Program-made: the position numbers and the translations under genes
Shown here: piece after piece, positions 35,856-47,084 of the stretch
How the letters are laid out: each line of letters begins with the position of its first letter
Numbering within the stretch: position 1 is the stretch's first letter
Assembly (NCBI GenBank): GCA_963971575.1
Contig: OZ020620.1
Coordinates: 43,438,924-43,502,923, forward strand
Direction: 5' to 3'
DNA: 64,000 nucleotides
Origin: Liopterus haemorrhoidalis
Taxonomy: Eukaryota; Arthropoda; Insecta; Coleoptera; Dytiscidae
The notes under the pieces: model-generated
Database searches by the model: none
What the model was told of the DNA's origin: nothing
What the model saw: the letters and a program-made list of their open reading frames with translations, nothing else

Positions 35856-37200
35856 CAAGATTTTATTTTTCACTTCAAATAAAATAGAAAGTAAAAATGA
35901 ACAGATATTTATATTGCAAATAAAATAAAAAGTCTATGACAATAAACATGTATTTATAGACAAAAAACAAATGATTTTGTTTAATCGTTCAATTGTCAGA
36001 ATTGATATTAAAATAAAAATAAATATACAAGAATTGTCCGAATATATCAACATAAATGCACAAAAAGCAACAAAAAGTTTGTTGCCAACTAAATCAAAAC
36101 ATAAATATGAAAAAGAATATGACACCTTTAGACTATGGCAATAAAAATTTGTGTTTGAAATGTACTAAATTCGAAACCGAAAGGCATGAATAAAGATTTA
36201 TATTACTACTAATAGATATGTGAACACAAATATCAAAACAAATCAGAACGTAAGATATCGGCAAATGTAAACAAAATTTAGCGATACCAATACAGATGTC
36301 CCTATATTAAATAAAAACTTTTAAAATTTGTAAATCTTGAAAATGACTATCGAACACAAACTAAATATGACTTCAATAGGTATTTTTACTAAAATAAAAG
36401 GGTGAAGAGCAATATTAGTCTATAATTCAAATGGAAAAAAACGATTTAGTTATTTTTTCGCCACTAAGTTTGTCATTGAAGTTATGACGCAAAATGACGA
36501 AGTAAATTGACGGCGATTTCAGTATACACACATTATTATCTCCAACATAGTTCATTAAAAATAAATTTTACATATTTTTCTTTACATGTTCTATGACATA
36601 ATAGCGTGCATAACAAGTTACGCTCCTGCATTCCAACAATAGGTTTGTGGAAGAGAATATGTTGCGTACAACATGTATTCGTATTGGTAGATATTTCAGA
36701 GTCGGTTTTAGCAATGAAAGACTAATGAAGACAACATCTCTATTGATGTCGCCTTAATGAGAGGCATCAAAGAACACAAAAACGCTCAAGATCGTTCCAG
36801 TTGCTAGCTCTAAAGACAAACAGCCAGGAATTATTCAGTAGCGTACCTCTTCTTGTAATAATGGTGTCTTTCAAATTCAGGTCAGGTGAAATGATAAAAA
36901 TGACAAAAAGAAATGATAATACCGTACAAAAGAATTCTGTTGTATATGTTGTATATCTCAAATAGAATATTTAAGCTAAAAATATTTCACAGAGGAAATT
37001 AAATGTATACAATATACTTGTAGAATGATATTAAATTAATTATATTTAGTATTTTCACCTCAATAATAGCAATTAGAAAATGTTATGAAGCTAACAAAAA
37101 ATTAATATCTCATTCCATAAGAAAGTTTTTAATTATCAAATATTAAACAGTTTCAAACGTCGCTCTTTAGTGGCGTACCTAGCAACAGAAGTGTCAGATT
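35856..37200. other. Unassigned AT-rich DNA
   Basis: No gene or terminal repeat was recognised. Confidence 0.5.
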
Positions 37201-37204
37201 AATA

Positions 37205-38285
37205 CGAGGGCTACCTTTTAAGTTTTTACAAAAACTAAGAAAGAAAAAAATTTCTTTTGAAACAAACTGTTTTATTGCTTTTCAAAATATTCGCCTTTAA
37301 GATTTATACACTTTTGCATGCGTTCAAACCAATTCTCGAAACATTTTTTCCACTCTGAAGTTGGTATCTCAAAAACATGGTTTTCGAAGGCTTCAACAGC
37401 TTTTTGATGTGATGAAAATCGCTGTCGATGCATTTTTTGTTTGAAATTGGGGAACAAGAAGAGAGACGTTAGGAGATAAATCAGACTACGGGCAATGAGA
37501 CATTAATTCGATGTTTTTCTACTTCAAATAATCAATTGTTTGACGTGCTGTGTGGGAGCTTGCTTTGTCATAATGAAGAACGATGCGACGTTTTTGATTG
37601 TTTTTCCTGATTTTGTCGATGACTTCTGGCAAACAAATTGTTGTATACCATTCAGCATTAACAGTTCTCCGATCTTCTAAAGGAATGGTTGCGACAAGTC
37701 CAGGTACAACCAAAGAAACAAGCGATTATTTTCTTGGAAGTACTTCGAGAACAAATAACTTTTGTGGGTTTCGGTTCATCTTGGAAAACCCAAACAGTGG
37801 ATTGTTGCTTAGTTTCCGGTTCATATGCACAATTTTGTCACCTGTAACGATGTTGTATACGAATTTTGCAGTGCTTAGGTGGACATTTTTTAGCATTCCC
37901 TTACACCAATCAACACGAGCGTTCTTGAGTTGCGGCTAAATTATGCGGAATCCATCGGGAAAAAATCTTTTTCACAGCTAAATGTTCATGCAAAATCGAA
38001 TGTTTTACAGTCTACGATATGCCAAAGGATGCCTCTATCTCACGGTAAGTCACATGCCGATCTTCTTCAATTAGTTTGTGCACAGCATCCATGTTATTTG
38101 AATCACAATCGATTTTGCTAGACCTTCAAGAGATTCATCACTGACGAATGCACGACCACGACGAAATTCTGCAAACCAGTTGTAAACAGTCTTTTCTGAT
38201 GGTGCTTCATTACCAAAAGTTGAACGAAGCGAGTCTATGCATTGTTGTTGAGTTAGCCCTTTACTAAAAAATCATCCAACGAAAA
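37205..38285 (-). pseudogene. Mariner element (family C), copy 3
   Basis: Same family as 24733 and 29934. The 3' end CGAGGGCTACCTTTTAAG follows TA at 37203. This copy keeps the C-terminal RMQKCINLKGEYFEKQ (37272-37319), an ending absent from copies 1 and 2. It also keeps EVIDKIRKNNQKRRIVLHYD with the second aspartate. The third-aspartate region is partly lost (DLSPNV-like frame changes around 37460-37490). The 5' end is truncated near 38285, within the N-terminal helix-turn-helix. Confidence 0.82.
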
Positions 38286-38399
38286 TCAGAATCTCGCGCT
38301 AATAGCTGGTTGTTCTGCTTTGGAGGTCTGTAGGTATTATGGCTTTGCGTAAGTTATGATGTGTTGATATATTGAGAAGAAACTTGAGTTTTTATATCC

Positions 38400-38880
38400 T
38401 ATTATGCTGTGTCTTTGTATCTGTTTGTCTCTACTTTCTACATTAATTACCATATGCTCTTTTGCTTCCTATCTGGATCAGAAGCCGGTTTCTTTTATAA
38501 TAACTCTCCCTTCTAGAAGTGTTTTGTTCATTAATCTCTACTTGTCTAAGTTTTCGCCAGCGTTCTCTCAATACTGTACCCATGTCCACATTTCTCATTC
38601 CTTCTTCATACCTCATAGCAATTTTCTCGCTTACTATTCTCAATTTATTCCTATTTTTTTCTTCCGTAGATATTTTAAGCGTTCAATTTTTGTTGTTCTG
38701 TCCAACCCCAAATTTCTGCCCCATACATTATTATGGGTTTAATCATCCTATCTAATAACATTAATGAGAAACTATTTTTAAATTTACTTTCGCCAATTCC
38801 GCATACCTGCGCCATTGCTGCCATTTCTTTCCTTGACACGGATTTTACGTGTTCCTCTTCTATGTTGGATATTTGAAAGG
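38400..38880 (-). pseudogene. Non-LTR retrotransposon C-terminal fragment
   Basis: Minus-strand translation from about 38805 gives GIGESKFKNSFSLMLLDRMI and KPIIMYGAEIWGWTEQQKLN. This is the post-RT segment of a LINE lineage in which MYGAEIWGW is characteristic. A degraded tail follows (MRIVSEKIAMRYEEGMRN, LRERWRKLRQ). Stops and frameshifts are present. It is a different lineage from the fragments at 48.4 and 55.1 kb. Confidence 0.65.
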
Positions 38881-39965
38881 TAAATCATAAATATATATAT
38901 TTCTTCACTTCTTTCTCCAAATCATACTATTTGAAGTATGAAATTAACTGATTTTATTTACGGTGTCGCGATATTTAATTGAACACAGTAGGAGTTATTA
39001 ATGTATTATGCAATCAGAAAAAGAAGTGCTGTCCAAGTATTATAAATTATAGAAGCAAAAACTTATTTTTTATTTTGATTTCTTTCCCTTCAATTTACAA
39101 CGTCCTTCAATCTTGAGGATAATTCATTAATCAGAAATTAAAAAAATGTTTACATTGGCAGATGTTGCAGATATCTTTAAAATCTCATCAATTCTTAAAT
39201 TTTTTCTCGCTAATCCTCTTTTCATGTGACATTTATAGTGTTAGGAACTTAATTAATTTTCTCTTTTATTCTTTTTTAATGTCATTCTTAATCTGTGATG
39301 GCAGATTTTTAAATTGACGTTGGTTAAATTGGAATGATTTTCCTCTGTCAAACTAATAAAAACTTTAAATCTGTTTTTACCGCATTATTAGCTGGCAATA
39401 AAGAAGAGCAGCGGTTATCGACTCGGATTGATCCCGTGTGAGTTGGAAGCAGAACAGAGAGTTGTTCAATTACGTAGTTGGGAAGTCGCATCTGAAATAT
39501 TCGCTGCTCATTTATTTTCCGATCTTTTGTTTTGGGAAAGCACTCGCGTCTTGATTAGAAATCCGAGCACAAGATACCATTCATTATTTAACTCTTAATT
39601 AAAAAATCTAGATGCAATTCTCAAATTCAATTGTAAAATATGATTTTTGGAGTTCTAAATTTGTGAAGTATTTGTAATTGTTGTATTTGATATTGTGATA
39701 TTTGAAATAAATATAATTGTGTATAATCAGACAGATAAAATGATTTTTTGGAAACAATACAACAATGCAATAATAGCTATTTGTGTACCATGGCCAAAAA
39801 GTGGATCTTTTTCGTCAGCATCTGAATTTGATGGCCGAGACAGAGCTGAGGCCATCATGACACATAATCATGTGACCACTACACGTCGTTTGCGATAAGA
39901 AGAATTAGTTGCAAAAATGTGCTACAAATTTTGATACTTCGATAAACTTAGTTAACTTAGTAAAC
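38881..39965. other. Unassigned DNA
   Basis: No gene or element recognised. The 67-codon plus-strand frame at 39695-39898 has no known domain. Confidence 0.5.
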
Positions 39966-39969
39966 TTAA

Positions 39970-40178
39970 GCCGCATTCAGAGCTCTTTGAAATTAACGCG
40001 TTGTGTCTTATGGACTGTTTTAAGAAAGTCAATTGGTATGATCGGACATGCTCGTGCCTTGTCGTTGCTATACTACTGTTGAGCGATATAGTACGAGCTT
40101 GTCCGATCATACCAATTGCCCTCGTAAAAACAGTCTATAGCAAACAACGTATTAATTTCAAAGAGCTCTGAATGCCGC
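39970..40178. mobile_element. Foldback MITE with TTAA target, 209 bp
   Basis: Almost the whole element is an inverted repeat: CCGCATTCAGAGCTCTTTG at the left and its inverse at the right, with matching inner blocks such as CAATTGGTATGATCGGACA. TTAA flanks both ends (39966-39969 and 40179-40182), the target of piggyBac-type elements. A Harbinger-like TTA target cannot be wholly excluded. Confidence 0.8.
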
Positions 40179-40303
40179 TTAAGAGTCATAGAAACAGTTA
40201 AAGAAAATTTCTTAATATTTAGACCCGAGTTTCCCAAACTTTAGGAGCCGCCGAGCACTTTTCGTGTGAAGAATTCGTCGCGGAGCACTATCGTTGATAT
40301 ATA

Positions 40304-40478
40304 CAATGGCGTATGCAGTAATATACTTGGGGGGGGGGGATTTTTACAACAACGGATTTTATACGTATTGAAAAGGCGAGCAATCTTGAAATGCGGTAGT
40401 TATAATTTTAGTTCTTTTCAAATTTTCGGGGCAGGGGGGAGGATTTATCCCCCTTATCCCCCCCTGCGTACACTACTG
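40304..40478. mobile_element. Nested hAT MITE, 175 bp
   Basis: The ends are CAATGGCGTATGCAG and, on the reverse strand, CAGTAGTGTACGCAGG. Flanking 8-mers GATATATA (40296-40303) and GCTATATA (40479-40486) match at 7 of 8 positions. G- and C-runs lie just inside both ends. Confidence 0.82.
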
Positions 40479-40544
40479 GCTATATATTTATATATATTTG
40501 CCATATGTTGTAGAAATAAATTTCTCAGTTGATCGATACAGGAT

Positions 40545-41507
40545 AGGGATGGGAAAAAAGCATCGATGTATCGAAAACATCGATGTTTTTCCCATCGATG
40601 GTCAGATGGCGATAGTATCGATCTAACATCGATGTCTACTACCGATGTCCATGTTTAAACTTTTAAATTCAAAAACTACTGCTAAAGCATCTTAAAATTT
40701 TAATTTTTATTAATATTAGTACTCAAAATATAAGCGCCATCTACTGTGATATAACAATACTAATAGTGTTAGTTCTTATTCTTCTTAGCAGTTAGCAGAA
40801 TGAGAAAAAAAAAAATTAGAAGAAACTTCTAATTTTTGCAAACAATGCCAACGACCAACGACGCCAACATACTTGTTGCTTTTTGAGTCTTGTTGACACT
40901 TTCCCAGTTGTTAATCCTCCAATCCCTGGAATTACCGTATTGGGAAATATAATTATAATTTATTTATTAATAAAACTATTATTAGGATTATTATATTGTA
41001 ATGTTAGTGTAAAATTAATATTGCTATGCTAGTGTTATAAAAAAATGTAATATGTATTTCAACTTAAAAAGGTGAACAAAAATGTGTATGACAGTATGTT
41101 ATTTTTATGTCAAATAATATAAAATTAACATTAAGATTACTATATTAGTATTATAATAAAATGCAATATTTCATTTTAGAAAAGTAAAAATAGTAGGAAC
41201 AAATTAGGATTATTATGTTGGGTAATGTTAATGTGAAATTAATTACTATTAAAAAAGAATATTTCTATTTAAAAATATAATAAATGCTTCTGGTGTATTA
41301 TAAGTTACTTTTTTTCGTATTTTATCTTTATATTATTAAATGCAACCTATATAATATAAATAAATAGCTTTTTTTAATATTAATAAAACATCTATGTATC
41401 GGAAACATCGATGTTTTTCCTTCGATGTTTTTTCAACATCGATAGTAAAGCGCCGATGTTAACATCGATTTTAACATCGATGTTTTGCCTTCGATGTACA
41501 ACCCTAA
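40545..41507. mobile_element. Nested hAT element, 963 bp, with CATCGATG repeats
   Basis: A perfect 8-bp duplication TACAGGAT flanks it (40537-40544 and 41508-41515). The left end begins AGGGATGGGAAAA and the right end on the reverse strand TTAGGGTTGTACATCG. Both subterminal regions are packed with the palindrome ACATCGATGT (about 40560-40640 and 41385-41500). No transposase frame was seen. Confidence 0.9.
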
Positions 41508-41599
41508 TACAGGATAATTGCTTTATGCTGATCTTGAAAAGTTATCTGGTACGGACTATAAACTGAGCAAAATGTAAAAATGCTTTGCTAGTAAAAAGC

Positions 41600-42690
41600 A
41601 AAAATATTAATAAAAAATCGGCTGTGGCCACCACAAGACCGCTCGCCATCACAAAGTAGGTACTTAAACAAAATACTTTCTAACACAAAATATTTACTAT
41701 AACCGTGGAAACATTACATATACTTATGACAAAATAAATACTTAATAAGTATTATTAAGTATTATTACTATAATAAAAATAACGTAAGAATATTTTTTAA
41801 AAAAATCGCTGTGGCCAACACAGGATTGACAGCCAAAAATCTTCCATTTCTAGATGACCGCTTTTTACTAAAAGTTGATTAACTGATGTCATTGATGTGA
41901 GAAGCTTAAAAATGAAGTTTCATAAAAATCCGTTTAACCCAATTCGCTTTACACGTGTCCAAGGACCGTGTAAATCTACAAATAGACCTACAGACATCAT
42001 GCTAAAGTAATAAAACCGTTAAGGCCTTATCACACTAGAGTTATTATTCAAGTCCAAACTTGGAAAATTAAAGTCTTTGCATTCGAATCGAAGTCTTGTG
42101 CGTGTGATAGTATGAAGAAAAAACCTAGGTTTTGAAGACCAGGCAAATGAAACAGGATACAATTTCTCGGTCTCTTTACCCAGGTCTTACAAAATGCGGG
42201 TGCGCCAACTGGTTTTATCTCGCTCTCAGCTGACGCGTCTTTGTCTTTTGTTTACGTCTAGTGTTGTTAAATTTGTATTTTTGAAACGTTATTTATTTAA
42301 AAAAAATGATATTAGAAGAAGAGTTGATAAATTTTGTTAAAGAAAACCCAAAAAATATAAAATATAATAAATATTATTATTGACGCCGACAAAATTACTA
42401 TTTCTTCCTCATTCATTATAAAAAAAAAACTTTAAAATAACCTTTCAAAATATAACTGTCAACTATCATAATTTCATGATGTGCGCATGGGTAAACAAAC
42501 AATTTCCAGGTCTTAACTAATATTCAAATACCGTGTGTTATGTCAAGACCTGAAAACTTGGATCCTGAAAAAAAACCTACAAAAATAAGACTTTGATAGC
42601 GTTCTAGTGTGATACGCCTTTTATGTAGAAACCTCAATCCATGGACATACATCGAAATTAAAAATATTTCAATGACCAGTTGAACTATTG
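41600..42690. repeat. HINE-B family repeat, interrupted copy
   Basis: The left part has CGGCTGTGGCCACCACAAG and CGCTCGCCATCACAAAGTA. The core follows the 17-kb copy (AAAAGTTGATTAACTG, AATGAAGTTTCATAAAAATC, CAGACATCATGCTAAAG). It is interrupted after AAACCGTTA by the Harbinger MITE at 42022-42620 and resumes TTATGTAGAAACCTCAATCC. The end lacks the GGCGGTCGGT terminus. A partial internal duplication of the left end lies at about 41805. Confidence 0.8.
42022..42620. mobile_element. Harbinger-type MITE nested in HINE-B, 599 bp
   Basis: The ends are AGGCCTTATCACACTAGA and, on the reverse strand, AAGGCGTATCACACTAGA. TTA flanks both sides (42019-42021 and 42621-42623). The intact HINE-B copy at 17590 reads AACGTTATGTAGG without an insert, so the empty site is known and the boundaries are firm. 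Confidence 0.92.
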
Positions 42691-42745
42691 AGATCGATTG
42701 CTGTCTGATCTGCTCGCGAAGCACAGTTTGGGAAACTCTGACTTA

Positions 42746-43297
42746 AGTGGGTTTTACACGATTCAATTAATTGATCAATTAATTGAAAAAGTTGACATTC
42801 AATTAATTGATGTGTGTAAAGCGTAAAAATTTCGTCAATTAATTGACAAAAAATTTGATCAATTTATTTTGAAAATAGAACAAGTTCTATTTTTCGTCAA
42901 TTTTTCATCAATTTTTTAGGGAATTCTAGGTATATTTTTATCTGTTAGGATACTGCCAACTGTTTAGTTGTAGCATAACCTCGAAACTTATTATTTGTGT
43001 TTCAGTTTCAAATCTAACATAACCTCAAACTTTCTAATTTATCATCATCTAGGTTATTTCTTTTGTTTTTGTTCACAGCTCGTAATTTTGTGAAGATTTT
43101 ATCAATATTTTCATTTTGATAAATATATCAACATGTTTTACAGTTTGTAATGTAAAAATTTTCAAAAAAATTGATAAATAAATTGATGTGTGTAAAGTGA
43201 AGTTTTTGTTCCCAAGGTTACCAATAAATTTTTCAATTACTTGACAAAAAACTTGATCAATTTGTTGATCAATTAATTGAACTGTGTAAAACTAACT
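42746..43297. mobile_element. Harbinger-type MITE with palindromic ends, 552 bp
   Basis: The ends are AGTGGGTTTTACACGATTC and, on the reverse strand, AGTTAGTTTTACACAGTTC, each continuing into TCAATTAATTGATCAA. TTA flanks both sides (42743-42745 and 43298-43300). It lies inside the right target duplication of the outer hAT element, so it came later. Confidence 0.9.
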
Positions 43298-43303
43298 TTA
43301 GAT

Positions 43304-43947
43304 TATTGAACGTAAAATATTATCAAAAGTTTCTCAATTTAGAACAAAAAATGTTACCCCATATTAAATACGTTGAAAACGGAATTATGTTTAAGGCACA
43401 TTTCACAATTACAAACGACCCTCTTAATATACGCTGCTGTTTGTAAAATACGTATTGTTAAATTTTCTGTAGGTCGTTACGTTGTAACATGTCTTAATGT
43501 TAATATATGATTTATGTTAGGTTTTGTTCAAAAACCCTTTTGCTTCTGAAAGTTTGTTAACAACGAATAGTTTGAAATTGTATTGCAAAATTACGTTAGA
43601 TGTTTTGACTAGTTAAGAGATGTTTCTGGTTTGATGAAGTATTTTGAACTGTACAATAACCCTAAAAGACTTCCAACTAAAAACAGGAAAATAGTTTTCA
43701 AACTAGAAGATAATGGACATTGTTATTGATTAGTTTCTGTTACATGCATTGTTTTCTCATTGACCCACTGGTGCGTTAAAAACTCGAAAAGAATTGTAAG
43801 TTTGGTGAATTAATACTAATTTGAGTTCGGCAGTTTTGTTCATTACGATGATTAATTTAAGCTTGGGTTAAGGAAGCTATTCAAAATAAAATCAAAAACT
43901 TTGAAATTCGGATATACTCCTGGGTCGACTGAGTCATCAAGCAAGAA
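43304..43947. other. Unassigned DNA
   Basis: No gene or element was recognised. Confidence 0.5.
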
Positions 43948-44458
43948 CTTATAGGTGCCAAATTATTAGGGACAGCACACACCCCCTGTAATTTTCAAGT
44001 TTAAATGCATTTTGTAAGAAAATAAATTGTTTTTAAATCATTTTTCTTCTATATTCTTGTTGCTGGTATCATTATTATTTTAAAAAGCGGGAGATCACCA
44101 AAGAAATCATCACCACCAAGCGGCATTTTATAGAAACCCTTATCAGAGAGTGGCATCACAACCCCAATCTCCGACACAACGTAAAAGTCTGCATAGAAAG
44201 CATGCCCAAACGCCTGGAAGCCGCAATCGCAGCAAAGGATGGCATTACAAAATATTAAGATTATACTTAATTTGTTAAATTAACACTTTTTATACAAAAA
44301 TAAATGATTATGAATAAGCAATTATGTCGTTTTATATTCTAAATAAAGCACTCTAATGAATAAAAATAAATACGAGACCCAAATTTATTTCCTCATTAAA
44401 TTCATTTGAAAATTACAGAAAATCTGCGCTGTCCGTAATAATTTGGCCACCCACTGTA
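43948..44458 (+). mobile_element. Tc1-type element, internally deleted, about 0.5 kb
   Basis: Left subterminal GGTGCCAAATTATTAGGGAC and the right end (reverse strand CAGTGGGTGGCCAAATTATT) form an inverted repeat next to TA. Inside, 44145-44257 encodes REWHHNPNLRHNVKVCIESM and PKRLEAAIAAKDGITKY, then a stop. This is the C-terminus of a Tc1 transposase (SMP.R..A.I.AKGG.TKY). The catalytic region is deleted. The left terminal bases are eroded. Confidence 0.8.
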
Positions 44459-44744
44459 TCTAGAGAATGAGTTGTCAATCCGACCCTTTGAAGACGATAA
44501 ATAAAAGAAATCTATAATATCTTAAAGTACGAATAACTAGAAAGATTGTTGCCGTCACCTTTACGCGCAGGCATTCGAGAGTGAATATCTTCAGGAAAAA
44601 ATAATCATATGATGAGCCATTGCTTCATTTCTTCTCATGATGCTACTGTGCCCTATTTTTTGTCCTATTACTAATATGAGTGCTATTTTCGGTTTTTATT
44701 TAATTTATTGAAACTTAATATATTATAAATAATGAAATGGTTAC

Positions 44745-44964
44745 CTGAACTTCCAGTTCAAATCCTGGAAGATATGACAGAGGTACTGGATGAAATGGAT
44801 TGTCATATGGTGATGTATGAAACTCCAGCACCATCCGAGGTCCACTACTAACTATCTCTGGAACAGCATCTCCACCGCACAATCGTACTAGAACTGGACC
44901 ATCGGATTCTAGACCATCGTATACGGTCAAGTAGTCCTGAACAACGTTACATTGGTCCCAGGCT
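44745..44964 (-). CDS. culd: culd-like gene, CUB exon (third of the five found)
   Basis: The acceptor TTTTTTCTAG precedes 44964. The exon gives one base to complete a split arginine codon, then 73 residues, and ends CAG/GTAACC at 44745 in phase 0. It encodes the second half of a CUB domain begun in the two upstream exons: DQCNVVQDYLTVYDGLE (the D.L.VYDG signature), VRLCGG, SSGPRMVLEFHTSPYD and the closing strand GFELEVQ. Spacing between these motifs is as in canonical CUB domains. The neighbouring introns are 9.0 kb (5') and 10.7 kb (3'), both TE-filled. Confidence 0.93.
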
Positions 44965-45134
44965 CTAGAAAAAAAATAATCAGATAAGTAATGCATGTGA
45001 TACATTTTTTTAAACAAAAAAACAGAGGTAGATACACTGCTATGGTGATGAGTGCCCGTACATTATTAATTTACATTGTATTTTATGTTTATATTATTAT
45101 ATGAAATATTGTTACACTACAGAGTATAAATTTG

Positions 45135-45440
45135 TGGAGATTTGCCAGGTTTTCCGCCTTGTCACTGAGGGCTTCTTGTAAGTTTTCAGGTATATGGTGT
45201 CGTTGCCATATCGTTTCGTATTTTGTGCAGTCTAGTATAATATGTTCGACCGTCAGTCTTGTATTACACTCATCACAGATTGGTGGGTCTTTTATTTCAA
45301 GTTTGTATTGGTCTGTCAGTATGGAATGTTCAATTCTTAGTCTAGTCGTTGCTATTTGCTGTCTTCTTGTCCCTTCGAATTTCTATTTTTTGGTTTCTTC
45401 TTTTATTCGCCGTAATTTTTTGTCTCTTAGGACTTGCCAT
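45135..45440 (-). pseudogene. Non-LTR retrotransposon C-terminal (zinc-knuckle) fragment
   Basis: Minus-strand translation gives TRLRIEHSILTDQYKLEIKD, then PPICDECNTRLTVEHIILDC and HHIPENLQEALSDKAENLAN. The CxxC...H...C arrangement with TVEHIILDC is the segment after the RNase H domain in Jockey-like LINE proteins. It is preceded only by a short degenerate part and lacks the RT. Confidence 0.75.
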
Positions 45441-45810
45441 TTTCTTACTTCTTTTTATATTAGCCTTATACCAATTTCATACATTTATAATTGTGATTAT
45501 ATAATAGTGATACATTTTACAAAGAATAAAGTATTTCAGGTACGGGGTTGCTTCAAATGAAGAAAAGTTTGATGAAATATTCTAGTGGAAGCCATCCACA
45601 GTTATGATGCTTTCTTTTTAAGGTACATTGAGGTATCATTTTTTAAAATGTTACGTAGTTTACTAAATGCTGTCCATCCTTGTGATATTATCCTGAAGAT
45701 TTCGCACGTTTACTCGCTAAAGATACTTGTACGCATCAACCTATTCAATGTTGGCATCGTCGATTTTCAGCGTCTCGCTCAATACAAGGTTTGTCTTTTT
45801 TTTATCTGTT

Positions 45811-46377
45811 AGTAGTAGAGCTATGTCATAACTGTGACACTTTGGCCTTGAAAGTTCGACCAGCCGACTTTCACTGAAACCTGATGCAAAAAGATGTGGT
45901 TTTTGAGGCTTGACAGTTCGACTATATCACCCGTGCCTTCTTGTAAGCCCTGTCGGAATCGTGTGAGATTAGAGACGTGTCAATTTTAGCTGAAACCAGA
46001 TGTAAAAAGATGTGACTTTTGGAGACTTGATCTGAATAGTTATATAAAAGCGATATGTATGTTTATAACTGAAACATTGTTAAAATGCAGTTTGTTAAAT
46101 GTGGATCCCTGAAAGTCATAAATCTAAACGCTAATGATCACAATTCATACTGAATGTATGAGCACGTTAAAGAATATTATGTCTGTTGTGTCCAATAATA
46201 AATGAATAAATATAACTTATCCTACACGATTCCAGCACAGCTTACGAGAAGGCACGGCTAATATAGTCGAACGGTCAAGCCTCAAAAACCACATCATTTT
46301 ACATCAGGTTTCAGTGAAAGTCGGCTGGTCGGACTTTCAAGGCCAAAGTGTCACAGTTATGACATAGCTCTACTACT
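45811..46377. mobile_element. Element with about 155-bp terminal inverted repeats, possible MULE
   Basis: The left arm starts AGTAGTAGAGCTATGTC at 45811 and runs to about 45966. The right arm is its inverse from about 46222 to 46377, with scattered mismatches. Blocks such as CACTTTGGCCTTGAAAG and CAGCCGACTTTCACTG are identical in the two arms. The 250-bp centre has no coding capacity. Possible 9-bp flanks TATCTGTTA and TTCTGTACA match only loosely, so the Mutator-like label is tentative. Confidence 0.8.
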
Positions 46378-47082
46378 TCTGTACATGTTTAGCTACTTCA
46401 TTCCGTTCCTACAGAATTTAGAATGCATCCTGAGGCAGTCTGACACGAAAACAATATTATCGCTGAACCTTAGATGATTTATTTATATCACAATTCACCA
46501 CTAGTTATAGCTACTATTAATTCTGATATTGTCAGACACAATCAAAACATACACATATTTACAAAACACTAAAAATAAATTTAAAAAGTAAATAAAATAA
46601 AGCAAACCTTTCATTACTTGCGACGATATATTTAAAGAAACTTCTTTCATCTTTTCATTTCATTAAGAGTAAATAAAAACGTTTCAACATTTAATTTTCA
46701 ATGTTCAGTTTTTAGATTTCCTCTGTACGAGAAACTGTTGTGACTATTAATTAATTAAATTTCATAGTGAAGACAAGAGCTGCCTCTAACATTTATAAGA
46801 TCAAATTATTTTTATTTACGATGTTTTTCACCAGATGACACTATTTCCATTCATAAAGTTTTCAATTTCAAAATGTTAAATTAATTAATTTTACTCTTTT
46901 CATGAAAATTCTACTAAATTGTAATTAATTTTTATATAAAATTGGTCAAATTATGTTGTAGCAGTTTTCTTTATAACCATTATAATAATCAGCATTTGCA
47001 TTATATGATTCAATAGTAGACATACATTTCCGTGGTAAAAGGAAAACTGCCAGCATTCCCGAAAATCTGGTTTAGATATGTA
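46378..47082. other. Unassigned AT-rich DNA
   Basis: No gene or element was recognised. Confidence 0.5.
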
Positions 47083-47084
47083 TA

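Larger units (their letters stand above)
40225..42740. mobile_element. Outer hAT MITE, about 300 bp of own sequence, expanded by nested insertions
   Basis: The left end is CCGAGTTTCCCAAACT. The right end on the reverse strand is CAGAGTTTCCCAAACTGTG. Its own sequence is the remainder after subtracting three insertions (40304-40478, 40545-41507 and about 41600-42690). The left flank is ATTTAGAC (40217-40224). The right flank is ACTTA (42741-42745) plus GAT (43301-43303), split by the Harbinger MITE at 42746-43297; together they match the left flank at 6 of 8 positions. Confidence 0.65.
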
